A DNA stretch of 64,000 nucleotides from DATBSL01 sp964561785 (GTDB taxonomy: Bacteria; Acidobacteriota; Vicinamibacteria; Fen-336): the NCBI GenBank assembly GCA_964561785.1, contig CAZLRF010000015.1, positions 28,699-92,698 on the forward strand, in the 5' to 3' direction. Under the pieces are notes generated by a model, which was given only the letters and a program-made list of their open reading frames with translations, had not been told where the DNA came from and did no database searches. Within the stretch, counting starts at the first letter, position 1. Every line of letters starts with the position of its first letter. Positions 9,279-17,821 of this stretch are shown here, piece after piece. Made by a program: the position numbers and the translations under genes.

Positions 9279-10273
9279 GCCGATCTCGCGACCGCGCCTC
9301 GGTCGAGCGCCCCCTCCAGGAACGCGAGGACGCGCTCGGGGGCCCAGAAGAAGCGGGGGGCGCGCGAGGGGGCGACGAAGCCGACGTGGCCGCCGGTCGG
9401 GGTGATCTCGCGGCGGACTGCTTGGGAGAGGGGCCAGGCGGCGACCGAGGGAGAGGGGACCATCGGGTCGTCGGCGGCGGCGAGGAGGAGGGCGGGGCGG
9501 TCGATCGAGGCCAGCCAGGGGCCGGCGCTCGAGCGCTCGTAGTACTGGGCCGCGCTCTCGAAGCCGCCGAAGGGGGCGGTGATGCGCTCGTCGAACTCGC
9601 GCACCGTGCGCACGCCCTCCTCGCGTCCCTCGAAGAAGAGGTCGGGCCTCAGGCGGTGTCGCCGCCGGTAGCCCTCGGCCAGCATCTGGACGAAGTAGCG
9701 CTGGTAGAGGCGGTTCCCCGGCGCCTCGAGGGCGGAGGCGCAGGCCGAGAGATCGACCGGGGGGCAGATGGCGGCCACGCCCGCGAGGGCGCTCGGGAGC
9801 TCCGCGCGGCGCCGGCCCAGCATCAGCAGAGCCTGGTTCCCGCCCAGGGAGAAGCCGACCACGGCGACGCGGGGGACGATCGAGCCGAGGGCCCCGGCCG
9901 CCGCGAGGAGGTCGGCGTCGAGACCCGCGTTCGAGAGGAGCGGGCACAGGGCCTCGCCGTCCCCCGAGCCGCGCATGTTCATCCGGACGACGTGCCAGCC
10001 ACGGGCGAACGCGAGCTGTCCGGTGGACACCACGTAGGGCGAGGCGTCCGACCCGCCGAGCCCGTGGAGCACGAGGAGGGCGGGGCGCGCCTCGCGCGGA
10101 CCGGCCTGCCACGAGGCGCGCAGGAGCAATCGCACGCCCCGGCCCGCCTCGACGACGAGGTCCTCCGCGGGCAGCGTCCATCGCAGCAGGCGGCGCAGCC
10201 AGTAGCCGAGGATGGTCTGGCGGTGGCCGCCCGCGAGCCAGCTCGGGGGACGAAAGGCGGGGGTCTCGGTCAT
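9275..10273 (-). CDS. yheT: Alpha/beta hydrolase, YheT/ABHD1-3 family
   Basis: A 332-residue serine hydrolase. It opens with the family's FRPPSWLAGGHRQTI segment, then LVLHGLGGSDAS (oxyanion region), MNMRGSGDGE, the nucleophile elbow VGFSLGGNQ, the Asp region LLAAADDPMVP and the His region GGHVGF. The family acts on carboxylic esters or acetyl groups, but the bacterial substrate is not settled. There is no signal peptide, so it is cytoplasmic. It is divergent from ftsE, with 28 bases between the starts. Confidence 0.88.
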   Translation of the reverse strand: MTETPAFRPPSWLAGGHRQTILGYWLRRLLRWTLPAEDLVVEAGRGVRLLLRASWQAGPREARPALLVLHGLGGSDASPYVVSTGQLAFARGWHVVRMNMRGSGDGEALCPLLSNAGLDADLLAAAGALGSIVPRVAVVGFSLGGNQALLMLGRRRAELPSALAGVAAICPPVDLSACASALEAPGNRLYQRYFVQMLAEGYRRRHRLRPDLFFEGREEGVRTVREFDERITAPFGGFESAAQYYERSSAGPWLASIDRPALLLAAADDPMVPSPSVAAWPLSQAVRREITPTGGHVGFVAPSRAPRFFWAPERVLAFLEGALDRGAVARSA

Positions 10274-10301
10274 AATCGCAGCTCGTCCCGGGCTCGCGAC
10301 G

Positions 10302-10958
10302 ATGATACAGGCCTTCCACGTCTACAAGCAGTACGACCGGGAGTCGATGGCGCTCTCGGACGTGACGCTGAGCGTCGAGAAGGGGGAGTTCTGCTTCCTC
10401 ACCGGACCCTCGGGGGCGGGCAAGACGACGTTCCTCAAGCTCGTGTTCCGCGAGGAGCTGCCCTCTCAGGGCCAGATCCTCGTGGGGGGCAGGAACGTGA
10501 CCGCGATCCCGGACGGCCAGATCCCGGAGCTGCGCCGCTCGATCGGGGTGGTCTTCCAGGACTTCAAGCTCCTCAAGCGCAAGACGATCCTCGAGAACGT
10601 GGCGTTCGTGCTGCGCATCCTCGGGGTGCCCGCCCGCGAGCAGAAGCGCCGGGCGTTCGCCGCGCTGAAGGCGGTGGGGCTGCACCACAAGATGCACGCC
10701 TACCCGCTGCAGCTCTCGGGGGGCGAGCAGCAGCGGGTCGCGATCGCGCGCGCCCTCATCAACGAGCCGATGCTGCTCCTCGCCGACGAGCCGACCGGCA
10801 ACCTCGACCCCGACATGGCGGCGGAGATCATGCGTCTGTTCCTCGAGGTGAACGCGCGCGGAACGACCGTGCTGGTCGCGACCCACGACCGTGACATGAT
10901 CCAGAGGATGGGCAAGAGAGTGCTCGCGCTCGAGCGCGGCCGCGTGGTGGCCGCGTGA
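10302..10958 (+). CDS. ftsE: Cell division ATP-binding protein FtsE
   Basis: A 218-residue ATPase of the FtsEX complex, which couples ATP hydrolysis at the divisome to activation of peptidoglycan hydrolases. It starts MIQAFHVYKQYD, typical of FtsE. Walker A is GPSGAGKTT, then VVFQDFKLL, the signature LSGGEQQRVAIARAL, Walker B LLADEPTGNLD, and THDRDMI. Its stop overlaps the GTG of a lytic transglycosylase gene by 4 bases (GTGA). The usual partner ftsX is about 2.1 kb further on at 13061, beyond the transglycosylase gene and the oppositely oriented udk. A CATAAT hexamer at 10271-10276 may be part of its promoter. Confidence 0.93.
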   Translation: MIQAFHVYKQYDRESMALSDVTLSVEKGEFCFLTGPSGAGKTTFLKLVFREELPSQGQILVGGRNVTAIPDGQIPELRRSIGVVFQDFKLLKRKTILENVAFVLRILGVPAREQKRRAFAALKAVGLHHKMHAYPLQLSGGEQQRVAIARALINEPMLLLADEPTGNLDPDMAAEIMRLFLEVNARGTTVLVATHDRDMIQRMGKRVLALERGRVVAA

Positions 10959-12418
10959 GGACGCTCGCGCCCGCGGGGGCGCTCGTCCTCCTCGCCCTCG
11001 TTCCCGCCGGGTGCCGCTCGGGCGCGGCGGCGGTCGCCCCGCCCGCGCCGGCGGCGGCCCCCGTGGCGCCGCACGCCGCGCCGGTCGAGCCGGCCGTCCC
11101 GCCCCCGCCTCCGGCGCAGCCCCGCGAAGGGGCCCCCCTCGCCGTCCCTCCGGAACCGATTCCCCCCGAGGAGGCCGCGCCGGAGGAGGAGCCGGCGAGC
11201 GAGGCCGAGCGGCTCCAGAGAGAGGCTCTCGAGGCGTGCCAGTCGGCCGAGGAGGCGCTCGCCCAGGGTCAGGTCGAGGCGGCGATCGCGGCCGTGGACC
11301 GCGCCTACGCCCTGATGCTCGCCCTGCCGGCGGGGGACGACACCTCGCTGCAGGCCAAGGAGGACATCCGCGTCCTCGCCGCCGACCTCATCGCCCGCGC
11401 CTACCGCGCGGCGCGCCGCGCCCCGCCGGGGAGGGCCGCCGCCTGGGACCTCGCGCTGCCCGTGGCCGAGAACCGGCACGTCCAGAGGGAGATCCAGAGC
11501 TTCACGACCGTCGAGCGCGCCGCGTTCCTCGAGGGCTACCAGCGCTCGTTCCTCTACCGGCCGATGATCCTCGAGAAGCTGGAGAGAGCCGGGCTGCCGA
11601 GCCAGCTCTCGTGGCTCCCCCTGGTGGAGAGCTCCTTCAAGGTCCGCGCCCTCTCGAGGGCGAGCGCGCTCGGGATGTGGCAGTTCATCGCCTCGACGGG
11701 GGTCCGCTACGGGCTCTCCCGCGACGCCTGGGTCGACGAGCGGCTCGACCCGGAGAAGGCGACCGACGCCGCGATCGCCTACCTCACCGACCTGCACGGC
11801 CTGTTCGGGGACTGGCCCAAGGCCCTCGCCGCCTACAACTGCGGGGAGGCCCGGGTGCTGCGGCTCTCGCGCGCCGGCGAGGGCGAGTACGTCGACTTCT
11901 GGGACCTCTACGAGGGCCTTCCCGGCGAGACGCGGCGCTACGTGCCGCGCCTGCTCGCCGCGCTGCTGATCCTCGAGGACCCGGCCCGGTACGGCATGGA
12001 GCTGCCCGCCCCGGGCGCGTCCCCCCCCCGCACGAGCGTCGTCCGGGTGGAGCGCTCCGTGAGGCTCGAAAGCCTCGACCGCGCCCTCTCTCTCGACCCG
12101 GGGACGCTCGCCGCGCACAACCCCGAGCTGCGGCGGCAGGCGACCCCCCGCCGCCCCTACGACCTGCGCGTGCCCGCCGAGCGCGAGGAGGCGATCGCCG
12201 CCGCCCTCGCCACGGCGCCGGAGTGGACGCCGCCCCCCGCCCCGCGCTACGCCAGCCACCGCGTGCGCAGCGGGGAGACGCTCTCGACGATCGCCCGGAG
12301 GTACGGGGCCAGCGTGTCGGCCCTCATGCGCGCGAACGGCCTGGCGAGCCCCCACCGGCTGCGGGTGGGCCAGCGCCTGCGCGTCCCCTCGCGCGGGGCG
12401 GCCGCGGGCGACGAGTAG
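10955..12418 (+). CDS. Lipoprotein lytic murein transglycosylase with LysM domain (MltD-like)
   Basis: A 487-residue enzyme expected to cleave peptidoglycan glycan strands non-hydrolytically, leaving 1,6-anhydroMurNAc ends. A lipoprotein signal (LALVPAGC) is followed by an Ala/Pro/Glu-rich stretch to about residue 80. A helical segment and the SLT domain come next: LSWLPLVESSFKVRALS, with the catalytic Glu in ES, then ALGMWQFIASTGVRYGL and ALAAYNCGEARV. One C-terminal LysM (HRVRSGETLSTIARRYG to RVGQRLRVPS) binds glycan. E. coli MltD has the same order. The GTG start overlaps the ftsE stop, so synthesis is coupled to FtsE, which hints that FtsEX controls this hydrolase. Confidence 0.9.
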   Translation: MRTLAPAGALVLLALVPAGCRSGAAAVAPPAPAAAPVAPHAAPVEPAVPPPPPAQPREGAPLAVPPEPIPPEEAAPEEEPASEAERLQREALEACQSAEEALAQGQVEAAIAAVDRAYALMLALPAGDDTSLQAKEDIRVLAADLIARAYRAARRAPPGRAAAWDLALPVAENRHVQREIQSFTTVERAAFLEGYQRSFLYRPMILEKLERAGLPSQLSWLPLVESSFKVRALSRASALGMWQFIASTGVRYGLSRDAWVDERLDPEKATDAAIAYLTDLHGLFGDWPKALAAYNCGEARVLRLSRAGEGEYVDFWDLYEGLPGETRRYVPRLLAALLILEDPARYGMELPAPGASPPRTSVVRVERSVRLESLDRALSLDPGTLAAHNPELRRQATPRRPYDLRVPAEREEAIAAALATAPEWTPPPAPRYASHRVRSGETLSTIARRYGASVSALMRANGLASPHRLRVGQRLRVPSRGAAAGDE

Positions 12419-13033
12419 TCAGCGGGCGAGGATCGAGAGGATCCGCGCGACCACCGCCTCGAGGGCGACCTCGTTCTCGGCCCCCTCCGGGATGATGAGG
12501 TCCGCGTAGCGCTTCGACGGCTCGACGAACTCGAGGTGCATCGGGCGCACCGACTCGAGGTACTGCCGCCGGACCGAGTCGAAGCTGCGGCCCCGCTCGT
12601 GGATGTCCCGCTGCAGCCTCCTCAGGATCCGCACGTCGGCGTCGGTGTCGATGAAGAGCTTGATGTCCATGAGCCGGCGCAGCGGCTCCTCGGCGAGGAC
12701 GAGGATGCCCTCGAGGATGACCACCGGCGTGGGCCGGAGGGGGTCGCTCAGCACGCGGCGCGAGTAGGTCGCGTGGTCGTAGGTGAGGCAGGGCACGGGG
12801 CGCCCCGCCTTGAGGTCGCGCAGGTCGTGCACGAGGAGCGAGGTGTCGAACGCGTCCGGGTGGTCGTAGTTGATCGCCGAGCGCGCCGCCTCGGGCAGGG
12901 CCGAGCCGTCCTTGTAGTACGCGTCCTGGGCGAGGAGCAGGCAGCGCTCGGCGCCCACGCGGTCGCGGACCTTGGTCGCGAGCGAGGTCTTGCCCGACCC
13001 CGTCCCCCCGGCGATCCCCACGAGCACGGTCAT
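12419..13033 (-). CDS. udk: Uridine kinase
   Basis: A 204-residue kinase that phosphorylates uridine and cytidine in pyrimidine salvage. The P-loop is GIAGGTGSGKTSLA, followed by LLAQDAYYKD, NYDHPDAFD, YDHATYSRR, VVILEGILVLAEEPLR, and the lid DTDADVRILRRLQRDIHERGR (split here: DTDADVRILRR and RDIHERGRS). Length is typical. The start is ATG at 13033, 27 bases from the divergent ftsX start. The transcript may be leaderless, because TATAAT reads on this strand 7 bases before the ATG. Its stop abuts that of the convergent transglycosylase gene. Confidence 0.93.
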   Translation of the reverse strand: MTVLVGIAGGTGSGKTSLATKVRDRVGAERCLLLAQDAYYKDGSALPEAARSAINYDHPDAFDTSLLVHDLRDLKAGRPVPCLTYDHATYSRRVLSDPLRPTPVVILEGILVLAEEPLRRLMDIKLFIDTDADVRILRRLQRDIHERGRSFDSVRRQYLESVRPMHLEFVEPSKRYADLIIPEGAENEVALEAVVARILSILAR

Positions 13034-13040
13034 GCCGCGG

Positions 13041-13048
13041 ATTATAAT
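13041..13048. promoter_or_regulatory. Palindromic -10 element shared by udk and ftsX
   Basis: ATTATAAT is its own reverse complement and provides a perfect TATAAT in both directions. On the minus strand it is 7 bases from the udk ATG, and on the plus strand 12 bases from the ftsX ATG. No clear -35 is seen for either direction. Confidence 0.5.
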
Positions 13049-13060
13049 CCCTGCCCCGAG

Positions 13061-13951
13061 ATGGCCCTGCTCCGCGCGGTCGCCTACTTCGTCGTCGAGG
13101 CCACGACCAGCCTCTGGCGGAGCCGGCTCGTCAACGCGGTCTCGATCGGCACGATCGCGGTGAGCTTGTTCGTGCTCGGCGCGTTCCTGACCGTCGCCGG
13201 CGGGCTCTCGCAGCTCGTCACGCGTTGGACGGAGAAGGTCCAGGTGATCGTGTACCTCGAGGACGACGCCGACGCGCGGGTCCGGGACAGCCTCCTCGCC
13301 CGGCTGCGCGAGGACCCTGCGGTCCTCTCCGCCGAGCACGTGGGGCGCGAGCAGGCCCTCGTGCGCTTCAAGGAGATGTTCCGGGACCTGAGCTCGCTCC
13401 CCGAGGAGCTGGGGGACAACCCCTTCCCGGCCTCCGTCGAGGTGACCGTGCGGCCGGAGCGCCAGTCCGCGGCCGACGTGGAGCGGCTCGTGCGGGCCTT
13501 CGAGGGGGCCCCGGGCGTGCGGGAGATCCAGTACGACCTGCTGTGGATCGAGCGGCTCTCGACCGGCGTGAGGCTGGTGCGCGGGGTGGGGGCCTTCCTC
13601 GGCGGCATCCTCGTCCTCGCCGGGGTCTTCACGATCTCGAACGTGATCCGCCTCACGATCTACGCGCGGGAGGACGAGCTCGACATCATGCGCCTGGTGG
13701 GCGCGACGCGGGCCTACGTCAAGGGGCCCTTCGTGGCGGAGGGGGTCCTCCAGGGCGGCCTCGGCGGCGCCCTCGCCGCGCTTCTCCTCTGGGTCGCCCT
13801 CGGCTGGCTGTCGCGGGGCCTCGCCGGCTCCGACCTCCTCGGCCGCGCCGCGTTCTCCCTGCCCGCGGCGCTCGCCCTGCTCCTCGTCGCGGGGGGGATG
13901 GTGGTGGGGCTCGCGGGGAGCCTTCTCAGCCTCGCCCGACTGAAGGTCTAG
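13061..13951 (+). CDS. ftsX: Cell division protein FtsX
   Basis: A 296-residue membrane subunit of FtsEX. It has an N-terminal membrane segment (about residues 20-45), the extracytoplasmic domain (VQVIVYLEDDADARVRDS, then FKEMFRDLSSLPEELGDNP and PASVEVTV), and three C-terminal membrane segments with the conserved IYAREDELDIMRLVGAT loop. FtsX transmits FtsE ATPase cycles to a periplasmic hydrolase or its activator. Here ftsX is separated from ftsE by an MltD-like gene and the oppositely oriented udk, an uncommon order. It probably has its own promoter in the 27-base udk-ftsX gap. Confidence 0.93.
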   Translation: MALLRAVAYFVVEATTSLWRSRLVNAVSIGTIAVSLFVLGAFLTVAGGLSQLVTRWTEKVQVIVYLEDDADARVRDSLLARLREDPAVLSAEHVGREQALVRFKEMFRDLSSLPEELGDNPFPASVEVTVRPERQSAADVERLVRAFEGAPGVREIQYDLLWIERLSTGVRLVRGVGAFLGGILVLAGVFTISNVIRLTIYAREDELDIMRLVGATRAYVKGPFVAEGVLQGGLGGALAALLLWVALGWLSRGLAGSDLLGRAAFSLPAALALLLVAGGMVVGLAGSLLSLARLKV

Positions 13952-13963
13952 CCCGGGCCCGGA

Positions 13964-14725
13964 TCAGAAGCGGTAGGTCTTCCCCTGGACGAGGAAGGCG
14001 AGCCGGCGCCGCTCGATTCCGCGCACCTGCGCGCGGATGCGCGCGAGGTGGCGCGGCTTCGCGCCGTAGAGGTAGACCGGCACGTCGCGCTTGAGCTTGC
14101 GCAGCTCGGTGTCGAGGGTCTGGGGCGTGAGGTGGCCGGAGACGTTCGCCAGCTCCTGCAGCTCGTTCGGGAACGACGTCTCGCAGATCACCGCCTTGAG
14201 GTTGCGCGTCTTGTTCACGACCTCCCAGAAGCGCTCGGTCGGCGCGGTGTCGCTCGAGTAGGCCATCGTCCCCGTCTTGTCCTCGACGAGGAAGCCGGTG
14301 GTCGGCACGATGTGGGACACGCGCACCGCCCGGATCGAGAGGCCGTTCACCCGGAACGGCTGCTCCTCCGGGACCTCCACGAGCTTCAGCACCGGGGTGA
14401 GGTCGTTCGGGAGGCAGGTGAAGTCCGGCCAGGTGTGGTTGTTGAAGAGGTGGTTCTTCATCGACGCGATCACCTCCTTGATCGCGTAGATGCGCAGGCT
14501 GAACCCGGGGGCGGCGAAGTTGTTGTCGATGAGGAACGGGAGCGAGCAGGTGTGGTCGAGGTGGGAGTGGGAGATCACCACGTCCTTCACCTTGACCTGC
14601 TCGCGCAGGCTGAGGGCGTTCGAGACGAAGCCGGCATCGAGGCACACCGAATCGTTCACGAGGAACGACGTCATCCCGTGGTCGGGGACGTTCCCGCCGT
14701 AGCAGCCGAGGACGCGGAGCTTCAT
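13964..14725 (-). CDS. MBL-fold hydrolase, class II cAMP phosphodiesterase-like
   Basis: A 253-residue metallo-beta-lactamase-fold protein. The metal motif HSHLDH is at about residues 52-57, with downstream VSHIVPTTGFLV and AYSSDTAPT supplying other ligands, and a late GHLTPQTLDTEL. The overall pattern, including CYGGNVPDHGMTSFLVND at the N-terminus, matches class II 3',5'-cyclic-nucleotide phosphodiesterases (yeast PDE1, CpdP) better than RNase Z or lactamases. It would hydrolyse cAMP or a related cyclic nucleotide in the cytoplasm. No cyclase is in the window. A TTGACC-18-TAGCGT promoter precedes it. Confidence 0.75.
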   Translation of the reverse strand: MKLRVLGCYGGNVPDHGMTSFLVNDSVCLDAGFVSNALSLREQVKVKDVVISHSHLDHTCSLPFLIDNNFAAPGFSLRIYAIKEVIASMKNHLFNNHTWPDFTCLPNDLTPVLKLVEVPEEQPFRVNGLSIRAVRVSHIVPTTGFLVEDKTGTMAYSSDTAPTERFWEVVNKTRNLKAVICETSFPNELQELANVSGHLTPQTLDTELRKLKRDVPVYLYGAKPRHLARIRAQVRGIERRRLAFLVQGKTYRF

Positions 14726-14787
14726 GGCCTAGTGCTCCCCCGCAAGTCGTTCCTGGCGTGAGCCTTGCAAGGAACCAGTAACAGGCG

Positions 14788-14817
14788 ACGCTAGCACGGG
14801 GGTCGCATTTCGGTCAA
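14788..14817 (-). promoter_or_regulatory. Promoter TTGACC-18-TAGCGT for the phosphodiesterase-like gene
   Basis: Read on the minus strand, TTGACC lies at 14817-14812 and TAGCGT at 14793-14788, with an 18-base spacer and an upstream TGC making an extended -10 (TGCTAGCGT). The predicted leader is about 55 bases to the ATG at 14725. It shares its -10 with the STAS-gene promoter. Confidence 0.6.
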
Positions 14818-14849
14818 GTGAGCGCCATCACCCGGGGTCGTTTTCTGCC

Positions 14850-14855
14850 TATACT
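14850..14855 (+). promoter_or_regulatory. -10-like TATACT five bases before the secreted OB/Ig protein gene
   Basis: TATACT ends 5 bases before the ATG at 14861, implying a leaderless mRNA. Further upstream, TGGCGTG then TTGC at 14754-14768 has GG and GC 10 bases apart, as in sigma-54 promoters, but the -24 half is imperfect, so I give it low weight. Confidence 0.35.
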
Positions 14856-14860
14856 GGGCC

Positions 14861-16066
14861 ATGGGCCGCCTCCGCCCCCTCGCGCTCCTCCTCGTCCTTC
14901 CCGCGACGCCCGCGCTCGGCCAGATGAACGAGTACGAGATGCGCTACGGCGGGCAGGTCGTCGAGGTCTCGGTCGACAACCTGGTGCAGATGCCCGAGTC
15001 CTACGTCGGGAGGGCCGTGCGCACGCGGGGCCAGCTCGAGATGCTCCCGGGGTCGAGCGAGATCGTGTACGCCTTCCGGGGGACCTTCGGGGGCTACCTC
15101 CGCCTCGTCCCCGTGCCCGACGCCCGCATGGACTGGGAGCGGGAGGCGCGGCAGTGGGCGGGGCGCGACGTCGAGGTCACGGGCGGGGTGGAGACCGCCT
15201 CGAGCACGACGACCGGCCAGACCGCCGTCTTCCTCCTCATCTGGTCCTTCCTGGGGCCGCCCGACGAGAAGGCGAAGGGCCGCGACTCCCCGGAGGTGAC
15301 GCTCGAGGAGCTCGTCACGAGGCCCGAGCGCTTCGACGGCAAGCTCGTGTCGGTCCGCGGCCAGTTCCGCGGGGCGAACCTCTTCGGCGACCTGCCCTCC
15401 GCGAGCCGCCAGCGCTCCTCCGACTGGGTCCTCAAGGAGGACCTCTTTGCGGTCTGGGTGAGCGGTCGCAAGCCCCGGGGATCCGGCTGGACCCTCGACC
15501 CGGGGCTGCGGCGCGACACCGGCAAGTGGCTCCTGGTGACGGGCCGCGTCTCCGTGAAAGGCCGCGTGGTCAGCCTTCTGGCGACCGACGTGGCGCTGTC
15601 GAAGCCTCGGTCCGAGCTCGCCGCCGCCGAGAAGGCGAAGGAGCCACCCCCCCCGCCTCCGCCGCCCCGGCCGAAGAAGCCGCCCGTCGTGGTCTTCTCG
15701 CTGCCTCTCGACGGCGAGCGCGACGTACCGCCCGACGCCGTCTTCAAGGTCCAGTTCAGCCACGACATGGAGGAGTCGAGCTTCGAGGACCGGGTGCTGT
15801 TCCGCTACGCGGGGCGCGTGCGCCCCGGGGACAACGCCCTCGACGCGGTCCGCGTCCGCTACGACGGCGGGCTGCGCACGCTCGAGATCGATCCCGGCGA
15901 CCTCCTCCGCCCCGGACGCGTGGTGGAGATCGTGCTCCTGCCCGGCATCGTCGACCTGGACGGCCGGCCGCTCGAGCCGCGCCCCGACGCCCGTCCCGCC
16001 GCGGGCGTCGACGTCCTGCGCTTCCAGGTGGCGGGGGGAGGCGTCCTGAGCGGCCCCTCACCGTGA
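14861..16066 (+). CDS. Secreted protein with two OB-like repeats and a C-terminal Ig-like domain
   Basis: A 401-residue periplasmic or secreted protein of unknown function. The signal peptide (LRPLALLLVLPATPALGQ) covers about residues 1-21. Two related segments follow, centred on LVQMPESYVGRAVRTRGQLE (about residue 45) and LVTRPERFDGKLVSVRGQFR (about residue 150); both look like OB-fold strands. A run of eight prolines (about 268-275) links to a C-terminal domain beginning PLDGERDVPPDAVFKVQFSH, the pattern of bacterial Ig-like 'Big_5' domains. The OB-like parts resemble nucleic-acid or oligosaccharide-binding folds, but no specific role is supported. Its 3' end overlaps the convergent GT-C gene by 9 bases. 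Confidence 0.7.
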   Translation: MGRLRPLALLLVLPATPALGQMNEYEMRYGGQVVEVSVDNLVQMPESYVGRAVRTRGQLEMLPGSSEIVYAFRGTFGGYLRLVPVPDARMDWEREARQWAGRDVEVTGGVETASSTTTGQTAVFLLIWSFLGPPDEKAKGRDSPEVTLEELVTRPERFDGKLVSVRGQFRGANLFGDLPSASRQRSSDWVLKEDLFAVWVSGRKPRGSGWTLDPGLRRDTGKWLLVTGRVSVKGRVVSLLATDVALSKPRSELAAAEKAKEPPPPPPPPRPKKPPVVVFSLPLDGERDVPPDAVFKVQFSHDMEESSFEDRVLFRYAGRVRPGDNALDAVRVRYDGGLRTLEIDPGDLLRPGRVVEIVLLPGIVDLDGRPLEPRPDARPAAGVDVLRFQVAGGGVLSGPSP

Positions 16067-17809
16067 CGGCCCCCCGGCCCGCCTGAGGATCACGATCTCC
16101 GGGTCGAGGAACTCCGCCTCCGGCCGCAACCACCCCTCCTGGCGGAACCGCGCCACCACCTCGTAGCCGCCGCGCCCCTCGAGGAGGTCGCGGAAGAAGC
16201 GCGTGCGCTCGGGCTTCTGCTCGGGGTGGTCGAGGAAGCGCTGGTAGAACGATCCGGTGAGGACGAGCCACTCCGCCCCCTCCGCCGCGTGGGCCCGCGC
16301 CGCCTCCTCGAAGCGCTCCGCGGGCGCCATCTCCCGCGAGAGCGTCCGCAGAACGCGCGCCGTACGGCCTTCGGGCACGCGGGGGGCGTAGCCCTCGTGG
16401 TTCGTCACGAGGTCGACCGTCGACCCCGGGGGGACGTTTCTCTCCATCCACCGCCCGGCGAGGAGGCGCGAGTCCACGAAGAACAGGCGGACGACGAGCG
16501 CCGAGGCGAGGGCGCTGCGCAGGAGCAGCGCGGCGGCGGCCGCGCGGCGATGGGGCGCGCTGCGGATGCGGGCCACGGCGAAGGCGGCGAGCGCGGCGGC
16601 GGCGGGCAGGGCGGGGGCGAGGAAGCGCATCGCCCGGTGGCCGGACGAGGCCACGAGCGCGTACGGGGCGGCGGCGGCGAGAGCGGCGACGAGACAGCCG
16701 CGATCCCCGCGCCAGGCGCCCCACACGGCGAGAGCGAGGCCCGAGAGCGCGGCGGCGAGCGCGGGGCGCGTGAGCGCGTCCCCGGCCAGGGCGAGGTAGG
16801 CCCCCCACGAGGTCGCCTCGCCGACGAGCCCCTTGTACTCGTGGCGGGTCTGCGCGTTGAACGCGAGGTCGCTCAGGAACGCGCGCGGCTCGAGGACCGC
16901 CCCCGGCGTGCCGGCGACGAAGCCCGCGGCCGCCACGAGGAGGACCACGACCACCTCCCGGCGCGCGATGCGGCCGGCGAGGCCCGCGGTCCTCTCCCAG
17001 GCGCCCGCGGCCGCCACGAGGATCGCGGTCCCGCCCGCCGCGAGCGCGGCCCCGGCGAGCCCGCGGACGAAGCCGTGCGCGGACTCGGGGTGCAGCAGCC
17101 GCGCGTCGGGCAGGCGCAGCGTCGCGGCGAGGGCCGCGCCGGGCGGCCCCGCGAGGAGGGCCCCCGCCGCGAGGGCGGCCGCCCCGGCAGCGAGCCAGGC
17201 CGCGCGGTCCGCGCGGTCCGCGCCCGGGCGAGGCCGCAGCCAGGCGGCGGCGAGGGCGGGCGCGGCGAGGGCGGCGGCGGTGTACTTGGTGGAGGCGGCG
17301 AGGCCGAGGACGAGGCCGAGCGCCCAGGCGGGGGAGAGGCCCTCGGCGTGCCGGAGCGAGAGGAGCAGGACGGCCGCGGCGCCGAGGAGCAGCCACGCCT
17401 CCGGGGTCGCGAAGTGCGAGAGGTTCACCGCACCCGGCGCGAGGGCGAGGAACAAGGGGGCGAGGCGGCCGGCGATCGGGTCGAGCCGCGCCGCGGCGAG
17501 GCCGAGGACGAACACCGCCCCCGCCCCGGCGAGGGCCGAGAGCACGCGGGCGAGGAGCAGGGGGTCGCCCCACGGGTGGTCCTCTCCGACCAGGGCCCGC
17601 TGGGCGGCGACGAAGGGGGCGGTGAGGAGGAGGGGCAGCGAGGGGTTGACGTAGGAGTCGGGCCGGAGGCGGCCCTCCCGCACCATCGCCGCCACCACGT
17701 CGGCCTTCTCGTCGGGGTGGAAGCGGGAGGGCAGGCCCCACCCGATTCCCGCGAGGTTCAGGGCGAGGGCGAGGAGGGCGGCGAGGACGGCCGCTCGGCG
17801 CTCGGGCAT
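16058..17809 (-). CDS. GT-C membrane glycosyltransferase, family 39-like
   Basis: A 583-residue membrane protein with about ten or more hydrophobic segments and a C-terminal soluble region of about 150 residues. The first periplasmic loop carries FHPDEKADV, with the Asp-Glu pair typical of GT39/ArnT-like enzymes, which transfer sugars from polyprenyl-phosphate donors. Ala content is extremely high. The gene follows purD by 12 bases on the same strand, so it is probably cotranscribed although functionally unrelated. Acceptor and donor are unknown. A paralogous-looking GT-C gene lies at 19183-20901. Confidence 0.75.
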   Translation of the reverse strand: MPERRAAVLAALLALALNLAGIGWGLPSRFHPDEKADVVAAMVREGRLRPDSYVNPSLPLLLTAPFVAAQRALVGEDHPWGDPLLLARVLSALAGAGAVFVLGLAAARLDPIAGRLAPLFLALAPGAVNLSHFATPEAWLLLGAAAVLLLSLRHAEGLSPAWALGLVLGLAASTKYTAAALAAPALAAAWLRPRPGADRADRAAWLAAGAAALAAGALLAGPPGAALAATLRLPDARLLHPESAHGFVRGLAGAALAAGGTAILVAAAGAWERTAGLAGRIARREVVVVLLVAAAGFVAGTPGAVLEPRAFLSDLAFNAQTRHEYKGLVGEATSWGAYLALAGDALTRPALAAALSGLALAVWGAWRGDRGCLVAALAAAAPYALVASSGHRAMRFLAPALPAAAALAAFAVARIRSAPHRRAAAAALLLRSALASALVVRLFFVDSRLLAGRWMERNVPPGSTVDLVTNHEGYAPRVPEGRTARVLRTLSREMAPAERFEEAARAHAAEGAEWLVLTGSFYQRFLDHPEQKPERTRFFRDLLEGRGGYEVVARFRQEGWLRPEAEFLDPEIVILRRAGGPSR

Positions 17810-17821
17810 GGCGCCCCGGGG

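Noticed and set aside
14754..14768. Possible plus-strand sigma-54 promoter TGGCGTG/TTGC
   Set aside because: GG-GC spacing is correct but the -24 half is imperfect and the gene start is about 92 bases away with a better -10 closer. Noted only as weak.
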